This document shows positions 7,762 to 15,646 of a stretch of 28,570 nucleotides of DNA, piece by piece. The first letter of the stretch is position 1; the number at the start of each line of letters is the position of its first letter. The notes below the pieces were generated by a model that did not search any database, was not told the DNA's origin, and saw only the letters and a list, made by a program, of their open reading frames with translations. The position numbers and the translations under genes were made by a program. The DNA comes from Vulcanimicrobiia bacterium (GTDB taxonomy: Bacteria; Eremiobacterota; Eremiobacteria; Baltobacterales; Baltobacteraceae): positions 1 through 28,570 of the forward strand of contig JAMXLG010000227.1 of NCBI GenBank assembly GCA_024281135.1. The letters are read 5' to 3'.

Positions 7762-8094
7762 ATGCCGGAAAGCAAGCCGATTATTTGTACACTTTCCAGT
7801 TCCGAATTAGCGACTCGCGGTTCGAACTGGGTAGCTGCTTTAACCAAAGCCGACGCAAAGATTAGCGATACACCCGGGGGCGTCTTGATCACACTCAACG
7901 GAGAGAATGACGGATTAGTGGAAATCCAAGAACTCGTACGCGCGGAGCAAAAATGTTGCGCGTGGATGAGTCTCAATTTGCGTTCCGGCCGAACGGGCGC
8001 TACGCTCTCGATTACCTCGGAGTCAAGCGAAGGTACTCGCTTAATTCGCGAGATGGTTGGTTCGACGCGTTCTGGCAGACTATCTAGTACCTGA
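7762..8094 (+). CDS. Small soluble Cys-Cys protein linked to MerR/MerT-like unit
   Basis: 110 residues, starting 6 bp after the MerT-like stop, with GAAGGG at 7746-7751 as possible ribosome site. No signal peptide or membrane segment. The central motif RAEQKCCAWMSLNL followed by a beta-like segment TGATLSITSES resembles small 'E-x-x-C-C-x-F' proteins that I recall from metal-resistance operons. The adjacent cysteines could bind the metal brought in by the preceding gene. Its last 11 bases overlap the convergent prolyl oligopeptidase gene. Presence of a gene is likely; function is inferred. Confidence 0.65.
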   Translation: MPESKPIICTLSSSELATRGSNWVAALTKADAKISDTPGGVLITLNGENDGLVEIQELVRAEQKCCAWMSLNLRSGRTGATLSITSESSEGTRLIREMVGSTRSGRLSST

Positions 8095-10306
8095 AGACAT
8101 TGTTTGGAATCGACGCGAACGCCGGATCGCCCGTTTGCCACAGTAAGAACGAGTACTCGTCCGTAAGGAGTTCTTCGCTTTGCTTGCGCGATGCCGCGAG
8201 GAACCCGTGGCCGGCGTCGTAATCGACGCGAAGTAGAATAGGACGCCCACTCGTCGTGGCGGCTTGCAACGCTGCCGTCATTTTTGCGAGTTCCCACGAT
8301 GAAACGCGCGGATCGTTATATCCAGTGATCAACATCACCGCCGGATACTTCGTCCCCTTAACGACGTGTTGATACGCATCCATTTCTTGCAACGCTTTGA
8401 ATCCAGTCTCGTCTTTGACAGTACCGAACTCGGGAATGTTCGGCGGGCCATTCGGCGAGAATTCCTGTCGAAGCGCGTTGCTTGCGCCGACAACATCGAG
8501 TGCCGCCGCGAAGAGCTCGGGATGCGAGGTAATCGCGCGACCAATCGTAATACCACCCGCGCTCGTACCCTCACCCGCGAGGTGTTCCGACGACGTGTAT
8601 TTGTGATCGATGAGGTATTGACCGCATGCGACGAAGTCTTCCCACGTGTGATGCTTCGTTGCGATCATTCCGGCGCGATGCCAGTCTTCGCCGTACCATC
8701 CGCTGCCGCGAACGTGACAAACGGCAAACACGCCGCCGCGTTCGAGCCACGCGAGACGGGTCGTGCTGAATCCTGGATTGAGGACGATACCGTACGAGCC
8801 GTATCCCTCGAGATACGTCGAGTGCGAACCATCGAGCGGCAGACCCTTTTTGTAGACGATCGAAAGCGGCACCATGGTGCCGTCCTCGCTCTTCGCCTGC
8901 ACTTCCGTCGATGTGTACGGCGACACGTCAACCGGAGCCAATGCTTTCAGATGGGTGTTAGTCAGGCTGCCGGTCGGGTTGACACGATAGATTTGCGACG
9001 AGCGCGTCCACGACGTGAGGGAAAAGACTGCGCCGGGAACCGTCGGATCCGTGCTCATGCCTGCGACGGTGCCTTCGAACGGCAGTGCCGCCACAGTCGT
9101 CTTTCCACTCAGCATTCCGCTCGGCGTTAAGACATACTTACGAATGCGTCCGAAGCCGCCTTCTCGTGACTGCACGTAGAGGCCATCCGCAGCAGGCCCG
9201 AGCGACTCTAACACCTCCTTCGTTGCCGGAATGACCACGCGAGCGGACGAGATGTTCGGCGATGCAAACGTCGTCGCGACGAGTTTGAACGACGAAGCGT
9301 CTTTGTGCGTTAGAAAGTAAATCGTGTTTCCAGCATCCGTCATATTCGTGACGTCATCATCCGTACTCGCAATTTGCTTCCACGTCGCTTGCGCCGACGT
9401 TACCGGTGACGTTGCGAGGTATGCGTCGACTTCGTTCTTGACGCCGTGCACGATAATGCCGTACGTGCGGCGCGTCTGCTCCGAATAGTTGACGATCGGA
9501 AAATCCGTGAGCTCGAAGTGAACGGCGGGGTTCACACTGTAGCCGAAGACTGCCGGGTCTTTCGATGGGTCGCGCCCGAGCACGTGCAGATAGTTGACGG
9601 CGCGCGTTTCTTTCATCGTATCGGGTTCGCCGGGTTTTAGTTCCGGGAAGCGCACGTAATAAAACGATTTGCCGTCGGGAAGCCAGCTCGTTACACCGAC
9701 AAAGAGTGCGCGATCGATCGTATCAGGAAGTTCGCGCCCGTTGACGCTGACGACGTGGATGACGGCGTTCTCGGAGCCGCCTTCCGAAATGCCGTACGCG
9801 GCGTACGAACCGTCGAGCGAAGGAAGGAAATAGTTGATCGTGTAGTGCTTGCCCGAATTCGCTGCGGCAAGCTTATCCGGGTCAACAAGAATGCGCTCCT
9901 CACCGCCGCTGCGACGCCTAACATACAGCTTTGCAGTGTTCGCCGTCGGTTCTTGCTTTAAATAGTAGTAATACGGTCCCGCAATTTGCAGACCGGAGAC
10001 AGTGGCGACCGTCTTATCGAGCGCGGCGATTCGATTGAACAATTGATCGCGCGCCGGTCCGAGCGCGCTTAGGACAGCGCGAGTGTACGCGTTTTGTTCT
10101 TTGAAGAAATTCACGACGACCGGGTCGTTCATATTTTCCATGAAGCGATACTGGTCGGTTACCTTGGTGCCGAAGTACGTGTCGCTGACCGGCGATGGCG
10201 ACGGCAGCGGCGGAGGCGAGGGCGGAAAGTTTTGTTGGGCTAGACCCGCGCCGGTCGAGGTGCTAATGGCAAGCGCGACGACGCCAAGAAACGTCCGTAT
10301 CTTCAT
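8084..10306 (-). CDS. Secreted prolyl oligopeptidase (S9A family)
   Basis: 740 residues. Signal peptide at residues 1-23 (KIRTFLGVVALAISTSTGAGLA), then a Pro-rich linker and the S9A opening DTYFGTKVTDQYRFMENMNDP. A seven-bladed propeller occupies about 90-450 and the alpha/beta-hydrolase domain the rest. Catalytic triad visible: Ser582 in GEGTSAGG, Asp665 in GYNDPRV and His700 in DAGHGF. The GSGWYG-x-x-WHRAGM region before the Ser is also typical. The enzyme cuts short peptides after proline; export suggests peptide scavenging, as for the S10 enzymes nearby. Start ATG at 10306 has only a weak GAAGAG site. It converges on the small Cys-Cys gene with an 11-bp overlap. Confidence 0.94.
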   Translation of the reverse strand: MKIRTFLGVVALAISTSTGAGLAQQNFPPSPPPLPSPSPVSDTYFGTKVTDQYRFMENMNDPVVVNFFKEQNAYTRAVLSALGPARDQLFNRIAALDKTVATVSGLQIAGPYYYYLKQEPTANTAKLYVRRRSGGEERILVDPDKLAAANSGKHYTINYFLPSLDGSYAAYGISEGGSENAVIHVVSVNGRELPDTIDRALFVGVTSWLPDGKSFYYVRFPELKPGEPDTMKETRAVNYLHVLGRDPSKDPAVFGYSVNPAVHFELTDFPIVNYSEQTRRTYGIIVHGVKNEVDAYLATSPVTSAQATWKQIASTDDDVTNMTDAGNTIYFLTHKDASSFKLVATTFASPNISSARVVIPATKEVLESLGPAADGLYVQSREGGFGRIRKYVLTPSGMLSGKTTVAALPFEGTVAGMSTDPTVPGAVFSLTSWTRSSQIYRVNPTGSLTNTHLKALAPVDVSPYTSTEVQAKSEDGTMVPLSIVYKKGLPLDGSHSTYLEGYGSYGIVLNPGFSTTRLAWLERGGVFAVCHVRGSGWYGEDWHRAGMIATKHHTWEDFVACGQYLIDHKYTSSEHLAGEGTSAGGITIGRAITSHPELFAAALDVVGASNALRQEFSPNGPPNIPEFGTVKDETGFKALQEMDAYQHVVKGTKYPAVMLITGYNDPRVSSWELAKMTAALQAATTSGRPILLRVDYDAGHGFLAASRKQSEELLTDEYSFLLWQTGDPAFASIPNNVFRY

Positions 10307-10537
10307 TTAACGCTCTTCGCGAGAAAGGACGAACGCTCCCTATCGAGGCGTGACCGTTAGCGTTTCCCGTAGAGTCCTCGTTCCTCCGGAAGATAGGCTA
10401 AATGGCGCCACGTTCGAGTTCGTACCGAATGCTTACATTTGCGATACAGGTGCACATTGTACGGTGGGGGAGCTTTCAACGGCTCCACGAATTAGCCAAG
10501 CCCATGAGGGTGTTGCCGGTTGTGCCGGCCCGTGTGA
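10307..10537. other. Divergent intergenic region, no gene recognised
   Basis: 231 bp between the divergent prolyl oligopeptidase and repeat-protein genes. A 69-codon open frame (10350-10559) has no ribosome site or recognisable content. Promoters for both sides should lie here, but I found no convincing -35/-10 pair. Confidence 0.4.
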
Positions 10538-13108
10538 GTGGCTAGCGTCAAAACGCTAGACGCTTCCGATCTGACGATCGCCGCTTCCGGCTCGTCTATT
10601 GTCATTTCCCCGAGTAGCCGCATTCGGTGCACGCTCGAGGTTTCGAAGCTAGAGCTGCGCCATACACGCAGCATCAAGGTTCTCCTAACTAACGACTGCG
10701 ACCAACCACTTCGCATCACCCTCGGAGTTTGTAGCGGCGTCCAAGCGCAGTTACTCACCGGTCTTGAGCTCATGTGCGCGCCGCGCGACGAGCTGTCGTT
10801 CGAGTACAACGTTCCGGTTTTTTCGTTGCGTTCGAGACGCGCGTTCGCGCTGGTCGAGACCGCAAACGATAGGTTTGGATTTCTCGGCCCAGATCTCGAT
10901 GAGGCTGTTCTCCCGGTCGCGGGAGCGTTTGTCGTAGCGGCGGCTGCGGGTTGTGCCGCGCTTGTCCTCGGAAAGCCTGAGAGTGGATTGCGCGAACAGA
11001 CGCAACCGCGCTACGGTGATGCCGAAGAAACACCGCTCGCCGAACCGGTCGACACTGGCGAACCGGATGAGATCATTGCCGAGTCCACCGAGGTCGAAGA
11101 AACAGCGCTCGCCGATCCGGTCGACACTGGCGAGCCAGATGAGATCATTGTCGAGTCCACCGAGCTCGCAGAAACAGCGCTCGCCGATCCGGTCGACACT
11201 GGCGAACCGAATGAGATCATTGCCGAGCCCACCGAGCTCGAAGAAACAGCGCTCGCCGATCCGGTCGACACCGGCGAACCGAATGAGATCATTGCCGAGT
11301 CCACCGAGCTCGAAGAAACACCGCTCGTCGATCCGGTCGATACCGGCGAACCGGATGAGATCGTTGCCGAGTCCACCGAGCTCGAAGAAACGCCGCTCGC
11401 CGATCCGGTCGACACTGGCGAACCGGATGAGATCATTGACGAGTCCATCGAGGTCGAAGAAACACCGCTCGTCGATCCGGTCGGCACTGGCGAACCGAAC
11501 GAGATCATCGCCGAGTCTACCGAGCTCGAAGAGACACCGCTCGCCGATCCCGTTAACGTTCAGTTTTCGTATCAGTATAAGATCGAAGACTTCGTCGAGT
11601 GCGATCGTGCGGATGACCCCAATCGCGCGGACGTGCGGAACGTTATCGAAGAGCCGGATTTTCACGACGATCCGGAAGACGTCGATGAGCGCCCTATCGA
11701 TGAGGGGCGCGTGGAAACGGCGCGATCCACTGATGGAAAACTGGAACCGCCTGCAATTCGCGACAAATCCGCTGCCGCCGTTGCGTCCCTCAGCTCGTCA
11801 TCGTCCATTTCGCGGCAATTCGCAGCAATAAACGTTGGCGATGCGGCGGTTGTGGGCAGCATCGAATGTGTCGACAGGCGTCCCCTGAACCTGCTTTTTG
11901 TCGCGAAAGTGTTAAATCAGGTCGACGAGCCGCTAATGTGCTCCGTCGTCGGGGAAGCGCGCGACGGCGAACCGATTCTCTTTCCGGATTACTTCTGGGT
12001 GCAGCCTCAGAGTGCGGCCGCCGTAGAAATCAATACGTCGGTTCAATATCCCTGGAAACTCGATCGGCTTGTGTTGCGCATGCAGAACACCGGGCTTTCG
12101 TGCACCGCTGAAACAATCGTTCCTGTTCCCTTGGCCGTTCGCGCGATGCACGTGGTCGCGATGGCTCTTCTCATGGTGTTATTCGGCGCAATTACCTATG
12201 CGTGGCTCACGCGGCCTCACATTCAAGCTTTCGCTGCGCCACAAAGCGTTGTAGCCGGCAGCGTTGCGCGTGTGTCGTATGAAACCCAAGGCCGAGGAAC
12301 CACCGCCTATTTGGTGAGTAATGACTCCGGAACAGTCCAGCGCGGGCAACTACCAATGGGACGCCACGAGATAAGTTTCCGAACTTCGAATCGCCCGCAA
12401 CTATATCGGGTTTTGCTGACGGTCGACGGGTTTGCCGGCGGAACGTCGGTCGAGCAAGATGTGCGCGCTTTGGCCCTACAACGCGCACCTCTGGCGCGAA
12501 CCTCGATCGACGTACTGGAGGTCGATCCGCCGATTGCGAACGCCGGCGTGCCTTTTGAGGTGCGCTATGTCTTAAGCGATGCGGGTGCAGCTAAATCTGG
12601 AACAGTTTCGGTTTTCGATTCCGTTGGATTCCCGGTGGTCAGCGGTCCGATAAATGCGAGCGGCGTGACGTCGCTTCTGGCGCCGAACGTCGCTGAACCA
12701 ACGACCTTCCGTGTTGCTTTGGATGTTTCGCAGAACGGCCTTCATTCGCAAGCCGCGACGGGTTTGCTCGTGATGCCCAAGGCAAATAACGGGCAGAATG
12801 CAGTTGCGGAACAGAACTTTTCGCCCGACCAGCTATTGCAAATTTCGCCACAGAGTCCACGTTCGCAGCAGACTTTGACCGTTCGTCCGCTTCGATATCC
12901 AAATGCAATGAGCATTACGTTGCAAAACGACCGTGGCGAGCCTATCGGCAGTCAAAATATAAATTCAGGCAACGGCGTAGCGAGATTTCTGTTGCCTGTT
13001 GTCGACCGCGAGCGCAAAATGACTGTTATAGCTTCGTATGTATTGAACGGCGCGCAACACGTAGCGATTAAATCAATCGTTGTGCGCCCGACCGCGCACG
13101 TGTTGTGA
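10538..13108 (+). CDS. Large membrane protein with acidic 24-residue repeats and beta-rich domains
   Basis: 856 residues; not a family I recognise. The GTG at 10538 directly follows an in-frame TGA and has no clear Shine-Dalgarno, so the true start may be slightly further in. Layout: beta-rich domain 1 (about 15-120); Ala-rich hydrophobic segment 124-146; acidic repeats 164-331 (seven 24-residue units of the ETPLADPVDTGEPDEII type plus a partial eighth to about 339); charged linker; beta-rich domain 2 (about 430-530); strong membrane helix 537-559 (HVVAMALLMVLFGAITYAW); then roughly 300 residues of beta-rich, probably Ig-like sequence. Domains 1 and 2, each followed by a hydrophobic segment, look like copies of one module. 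Topology is uncertain. A spacer or adhesin-like envelope role is inference only. Confidence 0.8.
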   Translation: MASVKTLDASDLTIAASGSSIVISPSSRIRCTLEVSKLELRHTRSIKVLLTNDCDQPLRITLGVCSGVQAQLLTGLELMCAPRDELSFEYNVPVFSLRSRRAFALVETANDRFGFLGPDLDEAVLPVAGAFVVAAAAGCAALVLGKPESGLREQTQPRYGDAEETPLAEPVDTGEPDEIIAESTEVEETALADPVDTGEPDEIIVESTELAETALADPVDTGEPNEIIAEPTELEETALADPVDTGEPNEIIAESTELEETPLVDPVDTGEPDEIVAESTELEETPLADPVDTGEPDEIIDESIEVEETPLVDPVGTGEPNEIIAESTELEETPLADPVNVQFSYQYKIEDFVECDRADDPNRADVRNVIEEPDFHDDPEDVDERPIDEGRVETARSTDGKLEPPAIRDKSAAAVASLSSSSSISRQFAAINVGDAAVVGSIECVDRRPLNLLFVAKVLNQVDEPLMCSVVGEARDGEPILFPDYFWVQPQSAAAVEINTSVQYPWKLDRLVLRMQNTGLSCTAETIVPVPLAVRAMHVVAMALLMVLFGAITYAWLTRPHIQAFAAPQSVVAGSVARVSYETQGRGTTAYLVSNDSGTVQRGQLPMGRHEISFRTSNRPQLYRVLLTVDGFAGGTSVEQDVRALALQRAPLARTSIDVLEVDPPIANAGVPFEVRYVLSDAGAAKSGTVSVFDSVGFPVVSGPINASGVTSLLAPNVAEPTTFRVALDVSQNGLHSQAATGLLVMPKANNGQNAVAEQNFSPDQLLQISPQSPRSQQTLTVRPLRYPNAMSITLQNDRGEPIGSQNINSGNGVARFLLPVVDRERKMTVIASYVLNGAQHVAIKSIVVRPTAHVL
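11027..11554 (+). repeat. 72-bp tandem repeats encoding acidic 24-residue units
   Basis: Seven complete 72-bp units (11027-11530) and a partial eighth (11531-11554) inside the large membrane protein gene. Units differ by few substitutions (for example Ala/Pro, Asp/Asn, Ile/Val), and no indel breaks the frame. Two other frames also stay open across the array, producing long false ORFs on both strands. Confidence 0.95.
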
Positions 13109-13117
13109 ATTCATGAA

Positions 13118-13131
13118 CGCCTAACTAGGCG
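13118..13131. other. Short perfect hairpin downstream of the repeat-protein gene
   Basis: CGCCTA (13118-13123) and TAGGCG (13126-13131) form a near-gapless inverted repeat 9 bp after the stop codon. No T-run follows, so it is not a standard terminator; it may only protect the mRNA end. Confidence 0.35.
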
Positions 13132-13204
13132 AAGGCACGGCACCTAATTGCAGGGGCTGTTCGACGCTGCCTAATGAGCGTAATATACGAGTGAGGCACA
13201 GCGT

Positions 13205-13735
13205 ATGCGTAAATTGTTTGTGCGCATCATCGTCTCGCTGGCGCTGCTTACGATGAGCGCAGAATGCTCAGGCTCCGGTTCGGGCTCGGGCCAATTTCCG
13301 ACAACAGTCAGTCCCTCGCAACCATCGGCAATGTCGTGGAGCGCTGCGGTTGCGCAGCCGGTCACGCCCATCGTGGTGGCTCCGGGGCAGACGATTATCA
13401 TCATCATTGATCTCGTCCCGATCAACGGCGTCGTATTCTCGAGTCCGGTGTTCTTCAACCTATTCACGAGCGCAAATCCGAACCTCATATTTTCGTGTCC
13501 GAGCTTGCTAACGGTTGGCTCACCGATCATTGGGCCGGTTACCGTGGGCGGCGTTCCCTCGGTAGTTTTCTCAATTGCGCCTACTGCTTTTGGTTCGTGT
13601 GTAATCCCGATCAACGGTGGATTTGCCGGCATAATTCCGCTTAGCGTCCAGATCTCGGGTTCAACGGCGCAATCAACGTCGCAGCGGCGCTACGTCGTCC
13701 GTCTTACTACCGGGGCACCGGCACCAAAGCACTAG
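13205..13735 (+). CDS. Small secreted protein with Ser-Gly linker
   Basis: 176 residues. ATG at 13205 has GTGAGG at 13191-13196, a good spacing. Residues 1-20 form a signal peptide (RKLFVRIIVSLALLTMSA), followed by ECSGSGSGSG. A lipoprotein is conceivable because of that Cys, but the residue before it is Glu, so the lipobox is poor. The mature part is Val/Ile/Pro-rich and beta-like (VVAPGQTIIIIIDLVPI, several GGVP/NGG turns) with two further cysteines (in FSCPS and GSCVI) that could form a disulfide. It has the look of a single Ig-like or pilus-associated beta domain, but no family is recognised. It lies 96 bp after the large membrane protein on the same strand and may act with it. Confidence 0.72.
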   Translation: MRKLFVRIIVSLALLTMSAECSGSGSGSGQFPTTVSPSQPSAMSWSAAVAQPVTPIVVAPGQTIIIIIDLVPINGVVFSSPVFFNLFTSANPNLIFSCPSLLTVGSPIIGPVTVGGVPSVVFSIAPTAFGSCVIPINGGFAGIIPLSVQISGSTAQSTSQRRYVVRLTTGAPAPKH

Positions 13736-13784
13736 CGACACTCCTAACAAGTAAGCGGGCGGTTGGCGCGAGTCAATAAAAATA

Positions 13785-13808
13785 GAAGGCAGGCAAGCTT
13801 GCCGCTTC
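13785..13808. terminator. Possible terminator hairpin after the small secreted protein
   Basis: GGCAAGCTTGCC (13792-13803) is a perfect palindrome flanked by GAAG (13785-13788) and CTTC (13805-13808), and a TTTT follows at 13813-13816. It lies between the secreted-protein gene and the first STAND-BTAD gene. Loop geometry is not ideal, hence the modest confidence. Confidence 0.45.
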
Positions 13809-13909
13809 CTGTGTTTTCCTAATGCAATAAACCGTATCGTAATAAGCTTCCAGGGGGAGCGTCCGATATATATAGCACGGACGACTTCCGATTTGTAGGT
13901 ACAACGCTG

Positions 13910-15529
13910 ATGTTTGTTTCGCAAGCGCCGCGTTTGGCGCCGACACTCATCCGTAGGCCCCGACTGGAAGAATGGTTCGCACGCTCTGCAAAAGTGCCCG
14001 TGCGATTTGTGGTGGGGCCGGCGGGCTTTGGTAAGACGACTGCGCTTCTGAGCTATTTGCGCAGTACGGTTCACTCAGCCTTATATTGCAGTCTCACCGA
14101 CGGTGCCGGCGCTGTCGAGGTGCGTGCCGCCATTGCCGGCGCGATGCAACTGAATACAGAACCGTTATCGCACGACGATCTCATTCGCCAACTAGCAGCG
14201 TTAGCGCCGCTAGAGCTGGCATTGGACCGTGCTGATGCCGCGAATCAAGATGGGATCGACGAGGTCCTTCGCCTCATCGAGGCCATGCCCGAACGCGTAT
14301 CGCTGATTGTTGCATGTCGGTCGCGCACTGCTATCGATGTTGGACGTCTCATCGCCAGAGGGATTGGTGCACTCTGTGACGCCGAGCGATTGCTGTTCGA
14401 TTCCAGAGAGATCCGCCATCTAGCGGAAACCTGTGGCGTAACGTTCACTGACTCCGACGTTGCAAAACTTCTTGATGCCACCGACGGCTGGCCAATTGTG
14501 GTTAGCGGCTCGATTCGCAAATCCGCTGAGGATGACATGACCCTCACTGGAGCGTTTGAGCGTTGGCGCAACCGTCAAGGCCACCTATTCACGGAATTTA
14601 TATCGTCTGCGCTTGAAGGCGCGCGCCAGGAAGATGCTGCGCTTGTGCAAGCTCTTCTAGCGGGAACACCGTGCGAAGACCAACTGCGCCTAAGCGCACT
14701 CGAAACGCAGGGCCTTTTCGTCGTCCGTAACGAGCGCGGATGCCGGACGTTGCGCCCGCTCTCGCGAGCGCGATTGTATCATGCTTCCGTTCACAGCACA
14801 GCCGAAATCGTTACGCCGATGCGTGTAAGGATGTTCGGCCGTTTTCAAGTGGAGATACACGGTCGTCAAGTCGAGTGGATACGCCGCCGCGATTCGCAAG
14901 TATTTAAATATATCGCGCTCAAACGCAACGGCAGAGTAACCCGCGCTGAGCTCGCGGAGACATTTTGGCCGGATGCCGATCGTCATCTTGTCGCGCAGAG
15001 CGTCCGAACTGTATGTTGCAACATCCGCAAGGCGATCGGACGTATCGTAGGATTCGTTACGGTCGATCGCTATTTCCGCGCCGGCGGCGACATCTCGATC
15101 GACCTTGAAAACGTAGTCATCGATGTTACGCGTTTTCTGGCCCATGTGAACGACGGCGATCAACAGTGTCAGCGCAACAATTTACATGCGGCCTTGGCTC
15201 ATTATTCTATGGCCGAAAAACTTTATTGCAGCGATTTGCTATCGGGTGAACCTGACGAGGAGTGGTTTGCTGCTCGGGCTCTGGCTCTCGAAGAGCGTTA
15301 CATCATGGTACTTCAGCATCTCGTCAAAATTGCGCACGAACTCGGAGACCTTGAGGCTGCCCTAACCCATGCGCGGCGCGTACTCGAGTTATGTCCCGAG
15401 AACGAATCGGCGCGCGCCGCCCTGACGATGGCCTCCCAGCGCACCGGCCCTCGAACTTCGCCCGCAATCGAAACACTCAGAATTGAGCCCGGTCCGGGGA
15501 AGAGAGCTGCTCTAGGTTCACGGGCCTAG
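13910..15529 (+). CDS. STAND NTPase-BTAD transcriptional regulator (copy 1)
   Basis: 539 residues, presumably cytoplasmic. N-terminal MalT-like STAND NTPase: P-loop GPAGFGKTT at 36-44, Walker-B-like LALDRAD at 103-109, then IVACRSRTAIDVGRLIARG and DATDGWPIVV, both matching MalT conserved segments. From residue 304 a winged helix of the OmpR/SARP type begins (VRMFGRFQVEIHGRQVEW, then LKRNGRVTRAELAETFWPD), followed by a BTAD helical domain (about 400-510, with ALTHARRVLELCPENESA). Known SARP regulators such as AfsR have the DNA-binding domain first; here the order is reversed. NTP binding probably gates DNA binding or oligomerisation. Start ATG has only weak AGGT upstream. It has a close paralog at 16855, and the flanking genes point to envelope functions as targets. 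Confidence 0.88.
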   Translation: MFVSQAPRLAPTLIRRPRLEEWFARSAKVPVRFVVGPAGFGKTTALLSYLRSTVHSALYCSLTDGAGAVEVRAAIAGAMQLNTEPLSHDDLIRQLAALAPLELALDRADAANQDGIDEVLRLIEAMPERVSLIVACRSRTAIDVGRLIARGIGALCDAERLLFDSREIRHLAETCGVTFTDSDVAKLLDATDGWPIVVSGSIRKSAEDDMTLTGAFERWRNRQGHLFTEFISSALEGARQEDAALVQALLAGTPCEDQLRLSALETQGLFVVRNERGCRTLRPLSRARLYHASVHSTAEIVTPMRVRMFGRFQVEIHGRQVEWIRRRDSQVFKYIALKRNGRVTRAELAETFWPDADRHLVAQSVRTVCCNIRKAIGRIVGFVTVDRYFRAGGDISIDLENVVIDVTRFLAHVNDGDQQCQRNNLHAALAHYSMAEKLYCSDLLSGEPDEEWFAARALALEERYIMVLQHLVKIAHELGDLEAALTHARRVLELCPENESARAALTMASQRTGPRTSPAIETLRIEPGPGKRAALGSRA

Positions 15530-15537
15530 GGTCCCCT

Positions 15538-15551
15538 CCCTTGCTCAAGGG
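15538..15551. terminator. Weak terminator-like hairpin between regulator 1 and coiled-coil gene
   Basis: CCCTTG (15538-15543) and CAAGGG (15546-15551) form an inverted repeat just after the regulator stop, with a T5 run only at 15565-15569. It may be a weak terminator or an mRNA-end hairpin. Confidence 0.3.
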
Positions 15552-15646
15552 TAGCTGTGTAATGTTTTTGTGTGTAGTCGATAAACTGTGCCGACAAAAG
15601 TCCGATTACTTGATTACTCGGCTGTCTATTTTGGGGGCTCCAGGGG

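Noticed and set aside
10350..10559. 69-codon frame in the divergent intergenic region
   Set aside because: No ribosome site, no motif, and it overlaps the start of the next gene.
11027..11554. Direct repeats as a possible CRISPR array
   Set aside because: Units are 72 bp with no unrelated spacers, and they are translated in frame as part of a larger protein.
10751..11665. 304-codon open frame on the - strand with repeating LGGLGNDLIRFA-type units
   Set aside because: It is the antisense of the 72-bp repeats; a stop-free repeat unit of length divisible by three keeps several frames open. No ribosome site, and the + frame has membrane and domain structure.
10953..11831. 292-codon + strand frame, Arg/Ser/Pro-rich
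   Set aside because: Shifted frame over the same repeats; composition is an artefact and it has no start signal.
13160..13189. TTCGAC and TATACG as a promoter for the small secreted protein
   Set aside because: 18-bp spacer, but the RNA would begin inside the Shine-Dalgarno at 13191-13196; the hexamers are also weak.
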